Below are positions 1 through 8,816 of a DNA stretch of 64,000 bases, piece by piece (within the stretch, counting starts at the first letter, position 1; each line of letters opens with the position of its first letter). Below the pieces are notes generated by a model, which worked only from the letters and a program-made list of their open reading frames with translations, was not told the origin of the DNA and ran no database searches. The stretch is from Pseudoduganella albidiflava. Its GTDB lineage: Bacteria; Pseudomonadota; Gammaproteobacteria; Burkholderiales; Burkholderiaceae_D. The stretch covers positions 620,001 through 684,000 of the forward strand of contig NZ_CP036401.1 in NCBI RefSeq assembly GCF_004322755.1, written 5' to 3'. A program made the translations under genes and the position numbers.

Positions 1-1
1 C

Positions 2-283
2 GATCGCAAGGTGTCGACGAAAAATTTGGCGCGCAACATCGGCTGCAAGTCCGTCGAACCGTGCAAGCCGGAGGTCGCGCAGCGCCATTCGGGCTACATG
101 GTGGGAGGTACTTCGCCGTTCGGCACGCGCAAGGCAATGCCGGTGTACGTCGAAGCATCCATCCTGCAACTGGAAACAATTTATATCAATGGCGGCCGGC
201 GCGGTTTCCTGGTGGGCATCGCCCCCCGCACATTGACCGAGGTGCTGGGCGCGCGCCCGGTCACCTGCGCGCTGGCCGACTGA
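2..283 (+). CDS. ybaK: YbaK/EbsC-type Cys-tRNA(Pro) deacylase, C-terminal part
   Basis: This is the 3' end of a gene whose start lies before the window; about 93 residues are visible out of roughly 155-160 usual for the family. The visible part has the family's SGYMVGGTSPFG segment, which lines the substrate pocket, then a beta-strand region ending in ITLTEVLGA-like sequence. Members of this family hydrolyse Cys-tRNA(Pro) or related mischarged tRNAs in the cytoplasm. It ends 43 bases before plsY on the same strand. A start at the GTG around base 11 would give a 90-residue protein missing the N-terminal half, so I treat it as truncated by the window edge only. Confidence 0.85.
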   Translation, partial: DRKVSTKNLARNIGCKSVEPCKPEVAQRHSGYMVGGTSPFGTRKAMPVYVEASILQLETIYINGGRRGFLVGIAPRTLTEVLGARPVTCALAD

Positions 284-326
284 TCGCCACGTGCTCCACC
301 AACACTCCATAGGATAATTACAGGAA

Positions 327-959
327 ATGACTACCCTCCTGCTGGCGGTTGCCGCCTACCTGATCGGCTCGATCTCTTTCGCTGTCGTCGTGAGCAAGGT
401 CTACGGCCTGTCCGACCCGCGCACCTACGGCTCCGGCAACCCGGGCGCCACCAATGTGCTGCGCAGCGGCAACAAGGGCGCCGCCATCTGGACCCTGGTC
501 GGCGACGCCTTCAAGGGCTGGCTGGCGGTCTGGCTGGTGATCCGTTTCGCCGGCCAGCTCGGCGTCGGCGACGGCACCATCGCGCTGGTCGCCATCGCGG
601 TCTTCCTCGGCCACCTGTGGCCGGTGTTCTTCCGCTTCGAGGGCGGCAAGGGCGTGGCGACGGCCGCCGGCGTGCTGCTGGCGCTGGATATCTGGCTTGG
701 CCTGGCCACGCTCGCCACCTGGCTGATCATCGCCTACGCGTTCCGCTACTCGTCGCTGGCCGCGCTGATCGCCGCCGTGTTCGCGCCGCTGTACTACGGC
801 CTGCTGTTCGGCGTGGAGCCGCAGCTGTTCGCGGTGGTGGCCATGTGCGGCCTGCTGATCTGGCGCCATGCGAAGAACATCGGCAACCTGATGGCCGGCA
901 AGGAAAGCCGCATCGGCAGCAAGAGCAAGGGCGCCACCGCGGGTGCCAAGAAGAAGTAA
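327..959 (+). CDS. plsY: Glycerol-3-phosphate acyltransferase PlsY
   Basis: Inner-membrane enzyme that transfers the acyl group from acyl-phosphate to glycerol-3-phosphate, the first step of phospholipid synthesis. The 210-residue length is normal. Visible signatures are GSGNPGATN at residues 35-43 and GGKGVAT at 106-112, both conserved active-site loops of the family, set among about five hydrophobic helices. The C-terminus is Lys/Ala-rich. An ATG with CAGGA a few bases upstream sets the start. It follows the ybaK-type gene on the same strand and may be co-transcribed. Confidence 0.97.
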   Translation: MTTLLLAVAAYLIGSISFAVVVSKVYGLSDPRTYGSGNPGATNVLRSGNKGAAIWTLVGDAFKGWLAVWLVIRFAGQLGVGDGTIALVAIAVFLGHLWPVFFRFEGGKGVATAAGVLLALDIWLGLATLATWLIIAYAFRYSSLAALIAAVFAPLYYGLLFGVEPQLFAVVAMCGLLIWRHAKNIGNLMAGKESRIGSKSKGATAGAKKK

Positions 960-1035
960 CTTGTAAAAGCGGCTTGCAATCCCGGCAACGGCCCTCATCA
1001 TCCGGCGATCGGCCGCCGCCGGCGGCCCCGCATCC

Positions 1036-1731
1036 ATGAAGGCCGCCATGTCCACACCCGCCATCTCCACGACCTCCACACCTGGCACACCCGCTCCGCT
1101 CCGTATCGATTTCGTTTCCGACGTGTCCTGCCCCTGGTGCGCGGTCGGGCTGAAGTCGCTGGAAACGGCGCTGGCCCGCATTCCCGAAGCGGCCGTCGAA
1201 TTCCACTTCCAGCCCTTTGAACTCAACCCGGACATGGGCAAGGAAGGGCAGGACATCACCGAGCACATCGCCGAAAAATACGGCAGCACGCCGGAGCAGC
1301 AGGAACAGTCGCGCGAAATGATCCGCCAGCGCGGCGCGGCGGTCGGCTTCACGTTCGCGATGGACAAGCGCAGCCGCATCTACAACACCTTCGACGCCCA
1401 CCGGCTGCTGCACTGGGCCGAGGAAGCGGGGCGCCAGAAGGAACTCAAGCACGCCCTGCTCGAAGCCTACTTCACGAACGGCGAAGACCCCAGCTCCCAC
1501 GAGGTGCTGCTGGGCGCGGCAGAGCGGGTGGGGCTGGACCGAGCCGCCGCCCGGCAAGTGCTGGAATCCGGCCAGTTCGCCGACGAGGTGCGCATGCTCG
1601 AACAATACTGGCAGCAGGCCGGCGTGCGTTCGGTGCCGGCCGTCGTCATCAACCAGCGCCACCTCATTTCCGGCGGCCAGCCGCCCGAGGTGTTCGAAGG
1701 TGCGCTGCGGCAAATCCTGGCAGGCAAGTGA
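1036..1731 (+). CDS. DsbA-family oxidoreductase (FrnE-like)
   Basis: A 231-residue thioredoxin-fold protein of the DsbA/FrnE branch. The redox motif CPWC is at residues 32-35 in the context FVSDVSCPWC, and the cis-Pro segment VPAVVIN lies near the C-terminus. No signal peptide is evident, so it is probably cytoplasmic, as FrnE-type proteins are. FrnE-like proteins act as dithiol-disulfide oxidoreductases or isomerases, and the substrate cannot be told from the sequence. A second in-frame ATG at 1048 is preceded by GAAGG and could be the true start. Confidence 0.9.
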   Translation: MKAAMSTPAISTTSTPGTPAPLRIDFVSDVSCPWCAVGLKSLETALARIPEAAVEFHFQPFELNPDMGKEGQDITEHIAEKYGSTPEQQEQSREMIRQRGAAVGFTFAMDKRSRIYNTFDAHRLLHWAEEAGRQKELKHALLEAYFTNGEDPSSHEVLLGAAERVGLDRAAARQVLESGQFADEVRMLEQYWQQAGVRSVPAVVINQRHLISGGQPPEVFEGALRQILAGK

Positions 1732-1873
1732 TCCGCATGCCGGTGTGACCGCACCGGGTCTTTTGAGCTACACTGCCGCGGCACGAAATGTTGTTCATCC
1801 CGCCATCCACAGTGGGGAAGCGTGCGCGCAGCGAGCACCGTATCATCGGACCACAGACATCAGGAGAACAGCC

Positions 1874-2164
1874 ATGCCGAAAGCCATCTGGAACGGCGCC
1901 GTCATCGCCGAGGCCACCGCCGACGAGGTGGAGATCGTCGAGCAGAACGTGTATTTCCCGCCCGAGCGCGTCAGGCGCGAATACCTGAAGGACAGCAGCC
2001 ACACCACGCTGTGCCCCTGGAAGGGCGTGGCCAGCTACTATGACGTGGAAGTGGATGGCCAGTTGAACCGCAACGCCGCCTGGTACTACCCGGCCGCGAA
2101 GGACGCGGCCAAGGCCATCGAGGGCCGCATCGCGTTCTGGCACGGGGTCGAGGTCAGCCGCTGA
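1874..2164 (+). CDS. DUF427 domain protein
   Basis: A 96-residue protein that is essentially one DUF427 domain. It begins MPKAIWNG and carries the family's conserved YFPPERV and CPWKGVASYYDV segments, ending with a WYYP and W-H-G region. The biochemical role of the family is not established. The start is the ATG after CAGGAG at about 1861-1866; longer upstream reading in the same frame lacks a ribosome site. Its TGA overlaps nothing, but the next gene begins at the following base, so the two are probably translated together. Confidence 0.9.
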   Translation: MPKAIWNGAVIAEATADEVEIVEQNVYFPPERVRREYLKDSSHTTLCPWKGVASYYDVEVDGQLNRNAAWYYPAAKDAAKAIEGRIAFWHGVEVSR

Positions 2165-3391
2165 GTGGATAACGTCACCCACACCTTCGTCGGGCTCGGC
2201 ATCGGCGAACTGGTGCAACGCTCGCTGCCTGCCGAGCCCGACGAGGCGCGGCAGCGCACCCGCCACCGTCTGCTGCTGACAGCGTGCGCGGTGGCCAGCA
2301 ATTTCCCCGACCTGGACCTGGTGCTGACCGACCTGCTGCCGGCACCGCTGGGCTACCTGCTGCACCACCGCGGCCATACCCATACCCTGCTGTACGCGAT
2401 ACCCCAGGCGCTGCTGCTGCTCGCCGCCTTGTGGCTGCTGTGGCCGAACGCGCGGCGCCTGCTCCGGCACAGCGGCCAGGCGCGGCTGGGGCTCGGGCTG
2501 GCCATCGGGCTCGGCTTCCTGCTGCACATGTCGATGGATTTCCTGAATTCTTACGGCATCCATCCACTGGCGCCGTTCGATCCGCGCTGGTTCTACGGCG
2601 ACCTGGTGTTCATCGTCGAACCGGTGTTCTGGGTGGCCTTCGGCGTGCCGCTGGCGCTGGCCATCCCGCGGCGCTTCCTGCGCGGCGTGGCGCTGGCCGG
2701 GCTGGCGGCATTCCTGGGCTACGTCACCTGGCGCGGCTACCTGGATCCGGTCGCGCTGGCCGGCCTGCTGCTGATGGGCGGCTTCATCGCGGCGCTGCGC
2801 ATCACGCGCATGCAGAGCCGGCGTGCGCTGGCCCTGTCGGCGCTGGTGTCGGTGGCCTTCATTGCCGTGCAGGGCGGCACCTCGTCGGTGGGGCGGGCCC
2901 GCGTGGAAGCGGCGCTGCAACGGGCCGATCCGGCATCGCGCGTGCTCGACGTGGCGATGACGGCCTTCCCGGCCCAGCCGCTATGCTGGTCCTTCGTGAG
3001 CATCGAGGAAAATGCCGGGCAGGGCAGCTACCGCATCCGCCGCGGCCTGCTCAACCTGGCGCCGGACGTGCTTGCGCATTGCCCGGCCGCGTTGGCCGAT
3101 CCGGCCGCTCGCGACACGGAATCGGCCGGGGTGAGCTTTGCTTCCGCCTGGCAGGGCAGCCTGGCCACGCTGCGCACGCTGGCAAGGAACGATTGCCACG
3201 TGAACGCCTGGCTGCGCTTTGCGCGCATGCCGGCGGTGGATGCGGAAGTGGCCAGCGACCTGCGCTTCTCGGCCACGCCGCGCGGCAATTTCACGACGAT
3301 GGACCTTGCCCAGGCCAGCCGCGAACCGTGCGGCAACGTGCCGCGCTGGGCGTATCCGCGCGCCGACCTGCTGGGGGCTGCGCTACATTGA
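2165..3391 (+). CDS. Inner-membrane metal-dependent hydrolase (YdjM-like)
   Basis: A 408-residue membrane protein of the YdjM/DUF457 metal-dependent hydrolase type. The N-terminus MDNVTHTFVGLGIGE and the HHRGHTHTLL motif supply the histidines expected for metal binding, followed by DLDLVLTD and several hydrophobic helices. The C-terminal 150 residues lack transmembrane character and resemble an appended soluble domain. The GTG start follows directly on the stop of the DUF427 gene, which indicates coupling. The cellular substrate is unknown; some enterobacterial relatives are LexA-controlled, but no SOS box is evident here. Confidence 0.87.
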   Translation: MDNVTHTFVGLGIGELVQRSLPAEPDEARQRTRHRLLLTACAVASNFPDLDLVLTDLLPAPLGYLLHHRGHTHTLLYAIPQALLLLAALWLLWPNARRLLRHSGQARLGLGLAIGLGFLLHMSMDFLNSYGIHPLAPFDPRWFYGDLVFIVEPVFWVAFGVPLALAIPRRFLRGVALAGLAAFLGYVTWRGYLDPVALAGLLLMGGFIAALRITRMQSRRALALSALVSVAFIAVQGGTSSVGRARVEAALQRADPASRVLDVAMTAFPAQPLCWSFVSIEENAGQGSYRIRRGLLNLAPDVLAHCPAALADPAARDTESAGVSFASAWQGSLATLRTLARNDCHVNAWLRFARMPAVDAEVASDLRFSATPRGNFTTMDLAQASREPCGNVPRWAYPRADLLGAALH

Positions 3392-3431
3392 GCCACCCCG
3401 CGACCATCCAGGCCCACCGCGTGAGTTCCCC

Positions 3432-4337
3432 ATGAACACCCCCATGAACGAGCGTCCCACCAAGGCCCCGGCGCCGCCCGAGCTCTCGGCCGATCCGCAC
3501 CAGCATTTCGGCAAGCCGGAGGGCGGCTGGCGCGAAGAGTTGTACGAGATCATCTTCGAGTCGCATACGCGCACGGGCCAGATCTTCGACCTCGTGCTGA
3601 TCGGTGCGATCGTGCTGTCCGTCGTCACCGTGGTGCTGACGTCGATCGCGCCGGTGGCGCGCGCGTACGGGCCATGGCTGCTGGCGGCCGAATGGCTGTT
3701 CACGCTGCTGTTCACGGTCGAGTACATCGGCCGGCTGCTGTGCGTGAAGCGGCCGGACCGCTATGCGCGCAGCTTTTTCGGCATCATCGACCTGATGTCG
3801 GTGGTGCCCAGCTATGTATCGCTGTTCGTGCCCGGTTCGCATGTGCTGCTGGACGTGCGGATCCTGCGGCTGCTGCGCATCTTCCGGATCTTGAAGCTTA
3901 CGCTGTATATCCAGGAATACGGCATGCTGGGCAATGCCCTGCTGGCCAGCCGGCGCAAGATCCTGATTTTTCTCTCCGTCGTGTTCATGATCGTGTTCCT
4001 GCTGGGCACGGTGATGTACGTGGTCGAGGGACCGCGGCACGGCTTCACCAGTATTCCCACGGCGGTTTATTGGGCCATCTCGACCGTGACGACGGTCGGC
4101 TTCGGCGACCTGGTGCCGAAGACGGATCTGGGCCGCGCCATCGCCTCGTGCATGATGCTGCTGGGCTGGGGCATCCTGGCGGTACCGACCGGCATCATCA
4201 GTTCCGAAATCACGCACCAGCGCGGCTTGCGCCCCGTTTCGGCGCGCGTCTGCACGCGCTGCCTGGCTTCCGGCCACGAGGCCGACGCGAGTTTCTGCAA
4301 GAGCTGCGGCGAGGCGCTGCCGCAAGAACCGCGCTGA
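3432..4337 (+). CDS. Voltage-gated-type K+ channel with C-terminal zinc ribbon
   Basis: A 301-residue six-helix ion channel subunit. An S4-like segment has Arg at 143, 146, 149 and 152 (one every third residue) and precedes the pore. The selectivity filter is TVGFGD at 221-226, which predicts K+ selectivity. The final 30 residues carry C-x2-C-x11-C-x2-C (Cys 274, 277, 289, 292), a small zinc ribbon in the cytoplasm after S6. The ATG at 3432 is chosen because upstream in-frame sequence overlaps the end of the preceding gene. Kv-like bacterial channels act as tetramers; the ligand or role of the ribbon is unknown. Confidence 0.92.
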   Translation: MNTPMNERPTKAPAPPELSADPHQHFGKPEGGWREELYEIIFESHTRTGQIFDLVLIGAIVLSVVTVVLTSIAPVARAYGPWLLAAEWLFTLLFTVEYIGRLLCVKRPDRYARSFFGIIDLMSVVPSYVSLFVPGSHVLLDVRILRLLRIFRILKLTLYIQEYGMLGNALLASRRKILIFLSVVFMIVFLLGTVMYVVEGPRHGFTSIPTAVYWAISTVTTVGFGDLVPKTDLGRAIASCMMLLGWGILAVPTGIISSEITHQRGLRPVSARVCTRCLASGHEADASFCKSCGEALPQEPR

Positions 4338-4466
4338 CCCTCGCAAGGTGCCGGGCGGCACGCCCGGCCATTGTCAATCCAACCACGACCGTTTCAAATT
4401 CGTGGCCATGGCACGCCATTTGCTGCTACATTGTCTCGTCTAGACATATTTCGCCAGGAGCGCACC

Positions 4467-4637
4467 ATGAACGAATCAGTTTCGACCGCCGCGAAGTCGG
4501 CTCCACGCGAGCAGGCCAAGCCGCCGCGCACCGAGCGCATGGAAGAGTTACGCAAGAAACAGGTGAAGACCGGCGCTGTGGCGGCCGGCGGCCTGCTGGC
4601 CCTGGTGGGGCTGGCGGCAATGCTGCTGGGCGCCTGA
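4467..4637 (+). CDS. Small single-pass membrane protein, unknown
   Basis: A 56-residue protein with a polar, Lys/Arg-rich N-terminal half (about residues 1-35) and one hydrophobic helix, roughly residues 38-55, rich in Ala, Gly and Leu. The ATG has CCAGGAG at 4454-4460, a good ribosome site, which is the main reason to believe in it. It lies between the K+ channel gene and convergent tsaD. I do not recognise a family; it could be a small accessory membrane protein. Confidence 0.55.
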   Translation: MNESVSTAAKSAPREQAKPPRTERMEELRKKQVKTGAVAAGGLLALVGLAAMLLGA

Positions 4638-4650
4638 ACGACGCCAGCGG

Positions 4651-5682
4651 TCAGATAACCTTCAATTCATCCAGCGGCCATCGCGGCCGCACATTGAACG
4701 CATATTCCCGCTTCGCCGCGCCCGGATTGATCGACAGCCGCATCGCGCCGGCAAAGGCGATCATCGCGCCGTTATCGGTGCAGAACTCCAGTTCGGGGTA
4801 GTACACACGGAAGCGTTTCCTGGCTGCCGCCGCGTTCAGCGCGGCGCGCAGCTGGCTGTTCGCGCCCACGCCGCCGGCGATCACGAGCCGCTTCAGGCTC
4901 GTCTGCTTCAGCGCGGCCACGCACTTCGCCACCAGCACGTCGACGATCGCATCGACGAAGCCGCGCGCGATATTGGCCTTGTCCTGCTCGCAGACATTGG
5001 CGGCGCCGGCATTCTTCACGACCGTCAGCACGGCCGTCTTCAGCCCTGAAAAACTGAAGTTCAGGTCCTTCGAGTGCAACATCGGCCGGGGCAGCTTGTA
5101 TGCGGCCGGATCGCCGAACTCGGCCAGGCGCGAAATGGCCGGCCCGCCCGGGTAGCCCAGCCCCAGCAGCTTGGCCGACTTGTCGAACGCCTCGCCGGCG
5201 GCATCGTCCAGCGTCTCGCCCAGCAGTTCGTACTGGCCCACGCCATCGACCCGCATCAGCTGCGTGTGGCCGCCCGACACCAGCAGCGCCACGAACGGAA
5301 ACTCGGGCGGATCGGACGCCAGCAGCGGCGACAGCAGGTGGCCTTCCAGGTGGTGGATGCCGAGCACCGGCTTGTCCAGCGCCAGGCCCAGGCTGCACGC
5401 GATCGACGAACCGACCAGCAGCGCGCCGGCCAGGCCGGGGCCCTGGGTAAAGGCGATGGCATCGATATCGGCCGCGGCGATGTGCGCCCCTTCGAGCGTT
5501 TGCTGCAGCAGCGGGATAGCCCGGCGGATATGGTCGCGCGAAGCCAGTTCCGGCACCACGCCGCCATATTCCTCGTGCATGGCCACCTGCGAATGCAGCG
5601 CATGCGAAAGCAGGCCGCGGCCGGTGTCATACAGGGCCAGGCCGGTTTCATCACAGGAGGATTCGACGCCGAGAACGATCAT
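4651..5682 (-). CDS. tsaD: tRNA N6-adenosine threonylcarbamoyltransferase TsaD
   Basis: Catalytic subunit that installs threonylcarbamoyl on A37 of ANN-decoding tRNAs, working in the cytoplasm with TsaB/TsaE. The protein starts [14 protein letters not shown], the classic N-terminus of the ASKHA-fold family. The metal-binding histidines are visible in [11 protein letters not shown] and HHLEGH. The ATG at 5682 fits the family start; a TTG five codons upstream (5697) would add MLAPT and has no convincing ribosome site. It is convergent with the small membrane protein gene. Confidence 0.97.
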   Translation of the reverse strand: MIVLGVESSCDETGLALYDTGRGLLSHALHSQVAMHEEYGGVVPELASRDHIRRAIPLLQQTLEGAHIAAADIDAIAFTQGPGLAGALLVGSSIACSLGLALDKPVLGIHHLEGHLLSPLLASDPPEFPFVALLVSGGHTQLMRVDGVGQYELLGETLDDAAGEAFDKSAKLLGLGYPGGPAISRLAEFGDPAAYKLPRPMLHSKDLNFSFSGLKTAVLTVVKNAGAANVCEQDKANIARGFVDAIVDVLVAKCVAALKQTSLKRLVIAGGVGANSQLRAALNAAAARKRFRVYYPELEFCTDNGAMIAFAGAMRLSINPGAAKREYAFNVRPRWPLDELKVI

Positions 5683-5770
5683 GGTAGGGGCTAACAATGA
5701 GGACTGAAGATGACGGGCAATCCGCCATTGTATCGGAAAGCCGCGGCCACTTCAGCCAAGGCATCCCCAA

Positions 5771-5889
5771 GGCTGAGCCCGTGTCATGGTGGCATCGCAG
5801 GGATTTCAAGGAGCACCGCTCCTTGCCCGCGTTGCGGTGACGCCTTGCAAGGCGTCACTCCTTCCTGACACCATGACACGGGCTCAGCC
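5771..5889. repeat. Nested palindromic element (21-bp outer arms enclosing two hairpins)
   Basis: Two perfect 21-bp inverted arms, 5771-5791 and 5869-5889, enclose two further perfect hairpins: 5808-5824 (7-bp stem, 3-base loop) and 5837-5858 (a 22-base uninterrupted palindrome). The folded form is a three-way junction. It occupies most of the 357-bp gap between tsaD and the Rieske gene, where no gene is supported. It could be a REP/MITE-type mobile repeat or a structured RNA; the sequence alone does not decide. Confidence 0.8.
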
Positions 5890-6039
5890 ATTGCAGGCCA
5901 GGAGGAGGGCGATCGCGGGGCGCGGGCGCACCGCGGCAGTGCGGTGGCGGGCCATGGCGGGGAGCTTTGCCGCCATGGTGATGGCATCGCTCTTGCTACT
6001 TCTACAGCGTTGCGGCGACCCGCCGTGGAAGGAGAGGCA

Positions 6040-6450
6040 ATGCCCGAACACTGGAAACTGGTTTGCAAGGTCAAGGATATCGCGCCGGGAAGTGCGCACC
6101 ACGTGCCGCGCGGCCTGGCATGGCAGGAGTTGCCGGGCGTGGCGGTGTTCCGCACGGCCGACGATCGCATCTATGCGCTGCTCGACAGTTGCCCGCACAA
6201 GGGCGCCCCGCTGTCACAGGGCATGGTGCTGGGCGAGCATGTGGCATGCCCGCAGCATCACTGGAATATCGCACTGGAGACGGGCTGCGCGGTGGCACCC
6301 GAGCAGGGTTGCACGCGGCGCTACAGCGTCAAGGTGGAGGACGGCAAGATCTACCTGGATTTGCTGGAGCTGAACGCGCCGGCCAGCCGCGCGGAAGCGG
6401 CGCTGGCCGGCACGTATGGCGTGGCGCCATTGGCCAGCACCTATCCATAG
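6040..6450 (+). CDS. NirD-like Rieske [2Fe-2S] protein
   Basis: A 136-residue protein made of one Rieske domain. The cluster ligands are C51-x-H53 in CPHKGAPL and C70-x2-H73 in CPQHHW, with the NirD-like core WKLVCKVKDIAPG at the start. Such proteins are the small subunit of assimilatory NADH-nitrite reductase or small electron carriers. No nirB large-subunit gene is next to it, so the nitrite role is uncertain. The ATG at 6040 is supported by GGAAGGAGAGG just upstream; a longer reading from 5944 lacks this. Confidence 0.85.
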   Translation: MPEHWKLVCKVKDIAPGSAHHVPRGLAWQELPGVAVFRTADDRIYALLDSCPHKGAPLSQGMVLGEHVACPQHHWNIALETGCAVAPEQGCTRRYSVKVEDGKIYLDLLELNAPASRAEAALAGTYGVAPLASTYP

Positions 6451-6470
6451 AAGAAGCGCGGCCGGCGTGC

Positions 6471-7529
6471 TTACGGCCGGCGGCGCAGTTCCGCGTCGGC
6501 CGACTTCAGCATCTGCACCGTGGTTTCCCAGTCGATGCAGGCGTCCGTCACCGAGCAGCCATACTTCAGTTCGGACAAATCGGCAGGGATCTTCTGGTTG
6601 CCGGCGCAGATGTTCGATTCGATCATCACGCCCACCAGCGAACGGTTGCCGTGCACGATCTGGTTGGTCACGTCCGTCATCACCAGCGGCTGCAGTTCCG
6701 GCTTCTTGTAGCTGTTCGCGTGCGAGCAGTCGACCACGATATTGGCCGGCAGCTTGGCTTTCGCCAGCGCCTGCTCGGCGATCGTGACCGACACGGAATC
6801 GTAGTTCGGGCGGCCATCGCCGCCGCGCAGCACCACGTGGCCGTAGGCATTGCCGCGCGTGCGCACGACGGAAACGCTGCCTTCGCCATTGATGCCCAGG
6901 AAAGCGTGCGGGTTGGCGGCGGACAGGATCGCGTTGATGGCGATGCTGATGTCGCCATCGGTGCCGTTCTTGAAGCCGACCGGCGTCGACAGGCCCGACG
7001 ACATCTCGCGGTGCGTCTGCGATTCGGTGGTGCGCGCGCCGATCGCGGTCCAGGCGATCAGGTCGCCCAGGTATTGCGGCGAGATGGGATCGAGCGCCTC
7101 AGTCGCGGTGGGCAGGCCCAGCTCGCACACGTCGAGCAGGAACTGGCGCGCCTTTTCCATGCCGATATCCACGCGGAACGAATCATCCATGAACGGGTCG
7201 TTGATGTAGCCCTTCCAGCCGGTGGTGGTGCGCGGCTTCTCGAAATACACGCGCATCACCAGCAGCATCGTGTCCTTGACCTCTTCCTGCAGCGCCTTCA
7301 GGCGGCGGGCATAGTCCAGGCCGGCCACCGGATCGTGGATCGAGCAGGGCCCGACCACCACGAACAGGCGCCTGTCCTTGCGGTCGAGGATGTTGCGCAG
7401 GTCTTCGCGGCCCCTGGTGACGGTGGCGAATGCCGTGTCCGTCATGGGCAGCTTCGCGTGCAGTTCGGCCGGCGTGGGCATGGACGCGAACGAGGTAACA
7501 TTGATGTTTTCGAGGTCGAGGGCAGTCAT
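6471..7529 (-). CDS. aroG: 3-deoxy-7-phosphoheptulonate (DAHP) synthase, class I
   Basis: Cytoplasmic first enzyme of the shikimate pathway, condensing phosphoenolpyruvate with erythrose-4-phosphate. The 352 residues have the class I signatures GPCSIHD at 60-66, KPRTTTGWKG at 98-107 and, further on, ATEALDPISPQY and DCSHANS. This is the AroF/AroG/AroH type; which amino acid inhibits it cannot be read off safely. It stands alone, convergent with the Rieske gene and divergent from ybiB. Confidence 0.95.
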   Translation of the reverse strand: MTALDLENINVTSFASMPTPAELHAKLPMTDTAFATVTRGREDLRNILDRKDRRLFVVVGPCSIHDPVAGLDYARRLKALQEEVKDTMLLVMRVYFEKPRTTTGWKGYINDPFMDDSFRVDIGMEKARQFLLDVCELGLPTATEALDPISPQYLGDLIAWTAIGARTTESQTHREMSSGLSTPVGFKNGTDGDISIAINAILSAANPHAFLGINGEGSVSVVRTRGNAYGHVVLRGGDGRPNYDSVSVTIAEQALAKAKLPANIVVDCSHANSYKKPELQPLVMTDVTNQIVHGNRSLVGVMIESNICAGNQKIPADLSELKYGCSVTDACIDWETTVQMLKSADAELRRRP

Positions 7530-7694
7530 GGCTTCAGTTCTATGGCTTGTTTCTGTGCTTGGGGACGATGTATCGGGCTGTTCCTGGAGGCTTCGTGGCC
7601 ATGGCTCGCGACTATGCTTCGGTAATGCACTGTCGGCTTCAGGTTTTCTTATGGGTAGTCGATTAGTGTAGCCGAAATGCGGTAAGCTGTTTCC

Positions 7695-8753
7695 ATGAGT
7701 ATCGAAAACACATCTTCTTCCACTTTGCCATCCACCTCGCCGGCCTCATCGGCGTCCACATCGGTATCCACCCTGGCGTCCACATCGGCACCCGCGGCGG
7801 ACCGTTTCATTGCCGCGCCATTCATCAAGGAAATCGGCCGCGGCGTGAAGGGTGCGCGTAGCATGAGCCGTGCCGATGCCTTTACGCTCTATGACGCCAT
7901 GCTGCATGGCCGCGTGTCCGACCTGGAGCTGGGCGGCATCCTGCTGGCCATGCGCATCAAGGGCGAATCCGTGGACGAGCTGGCCGGCTTCCTGGATGCC
8001 GCCGAAGCGTCGTTCACGCCGCTGCAGGCGCCCGCCGGTCCGTATGCGCCGGTGCTGATTCCCACCTACAACGGTGCGCGCAAGATGGCCAACCTGACAG
8101 CGCTGCTGGCGCTGCTGCTGGCGCGCGAAGGCGTGCCGGTGCTGGTGCACGGCGTCGCGCATAACGTGGGCCGCATCGCCACCGCCGAGGTGCTGGCCGA
8201 GCTGGGCATCGCCGCCGCCACCACGGTCGCGGAAGCGGAACGCGCGCTGGCCGAAGGCCACGTCAGCTTCATCACGATCGACACGCTGGCGCCCAGGCTG
8301 GCCCATCAGCTGGAACTGCGGCGCATCCTCGGCGTGCGCAATTCCACGCACACGATCGTCAAGATCCTGCAGCCGTTCGCCGCTCCGGCGCTGCGGCTGG
8401 TGTCGTACACGCATCCGGAATACCTGGAAACGCTGGGCGAGTACTTCACCACGGCCGCTCCGCATGCCCGCGGCGACGCATTCCTCATGCGCGGCACCGA
8501 AGGGGAAACGGTGGCGAACGCCAACAAGGCGCAAAAGATCGACTGGTTCCACGATGGCGAGCGCACCGTGCTCGTCGAGCGGCAAATGATCGCCGACACC
8601 GAGCCCGCGCTGCCTGAAGACAAGAGCGCCGCCGCCACCGCCGCCTGGATCCAGGCCGTGCTGCGCGGCGAGGTCCCGGTGCCCGATCCGATCGCCCAGC
8701 AGGTGGGCCACATCGTCACCGTCGCCCGCGAAGTGCGTGCCCGTCACGGCTGA
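7695..8753 (+). CDS. ybiB: YbiB-type DNA/nucleic-acid-binding protein
   Basis: A 352-residue protein with the fold of nucleoside phosphorylases and anthranilate phosphoribosyltransferase (TrpD2 family). After a low-complexity Ser/Thr/Ala leader of about 35 residues come FIKEIGRGVKGARSMS, the GVPVLVHG segment and the C-terminal TEGETVANA region typical of YbiB. In E. coli the homologue binds nucleic acid non-specifically and has no phosphoribosyltransferase activity. The Ser-rich leader (residues 5-33) is longer than usual. Confidence 0.88.
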   Translation: MSIENTSSSTLPSTSPASSASTSVSTLASTSAPAADRFIAAPFIKEIGRGVKGARSMSRADAFTLYDAMLHGRVSDLELGGILLAMRIKGESVDELAGFLDAAEASFTPLQAPAGPYAPVLIPTYNGARKMANLTALLALLLAREGVPVLVHGVAHNVGRIATAEVLAELGIAAATTVAEAERALAEGHVSFITIDTLAPRLAHQLELRRILGVRNSTHTIVKILQPFAAPALRLVSYTHPEYLETLGEYFTTAAPHARGDAFLMRGTEGETVANANKAQKIDWFHDGERTVLVERQMIADTEPALPEDKSAAATAAWIQAVLRGEVPVPDPIAQQVGHIVTVAREVRARHG

Positions 8754-8816
8754 GGCAATAGCCCAGCCTTCCCCCATTGCGGTAGAATGCCCGGTTTGAC
8801 TGGCGGGACGGGCGTG

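Noticed and set aside
318..1379. Minus-strand open frame across plsY and the DsbA-like gene
   Set aside because: Spans two well-identified genes; composition typical of antisense reading.
5786..6373. Plus-strand frame starting inside the nested palindrome
   Set aside because: Arg/Trp/Cys-rich noise overlapping the Rieske gene in another frame, with no ribosome site.
6040..6450. Assimilatory nitrite reductase operon
   Set aside because: Only the small Rieske subunit is present; no nirB, nitrate transporter or nasA gene is adjacent.
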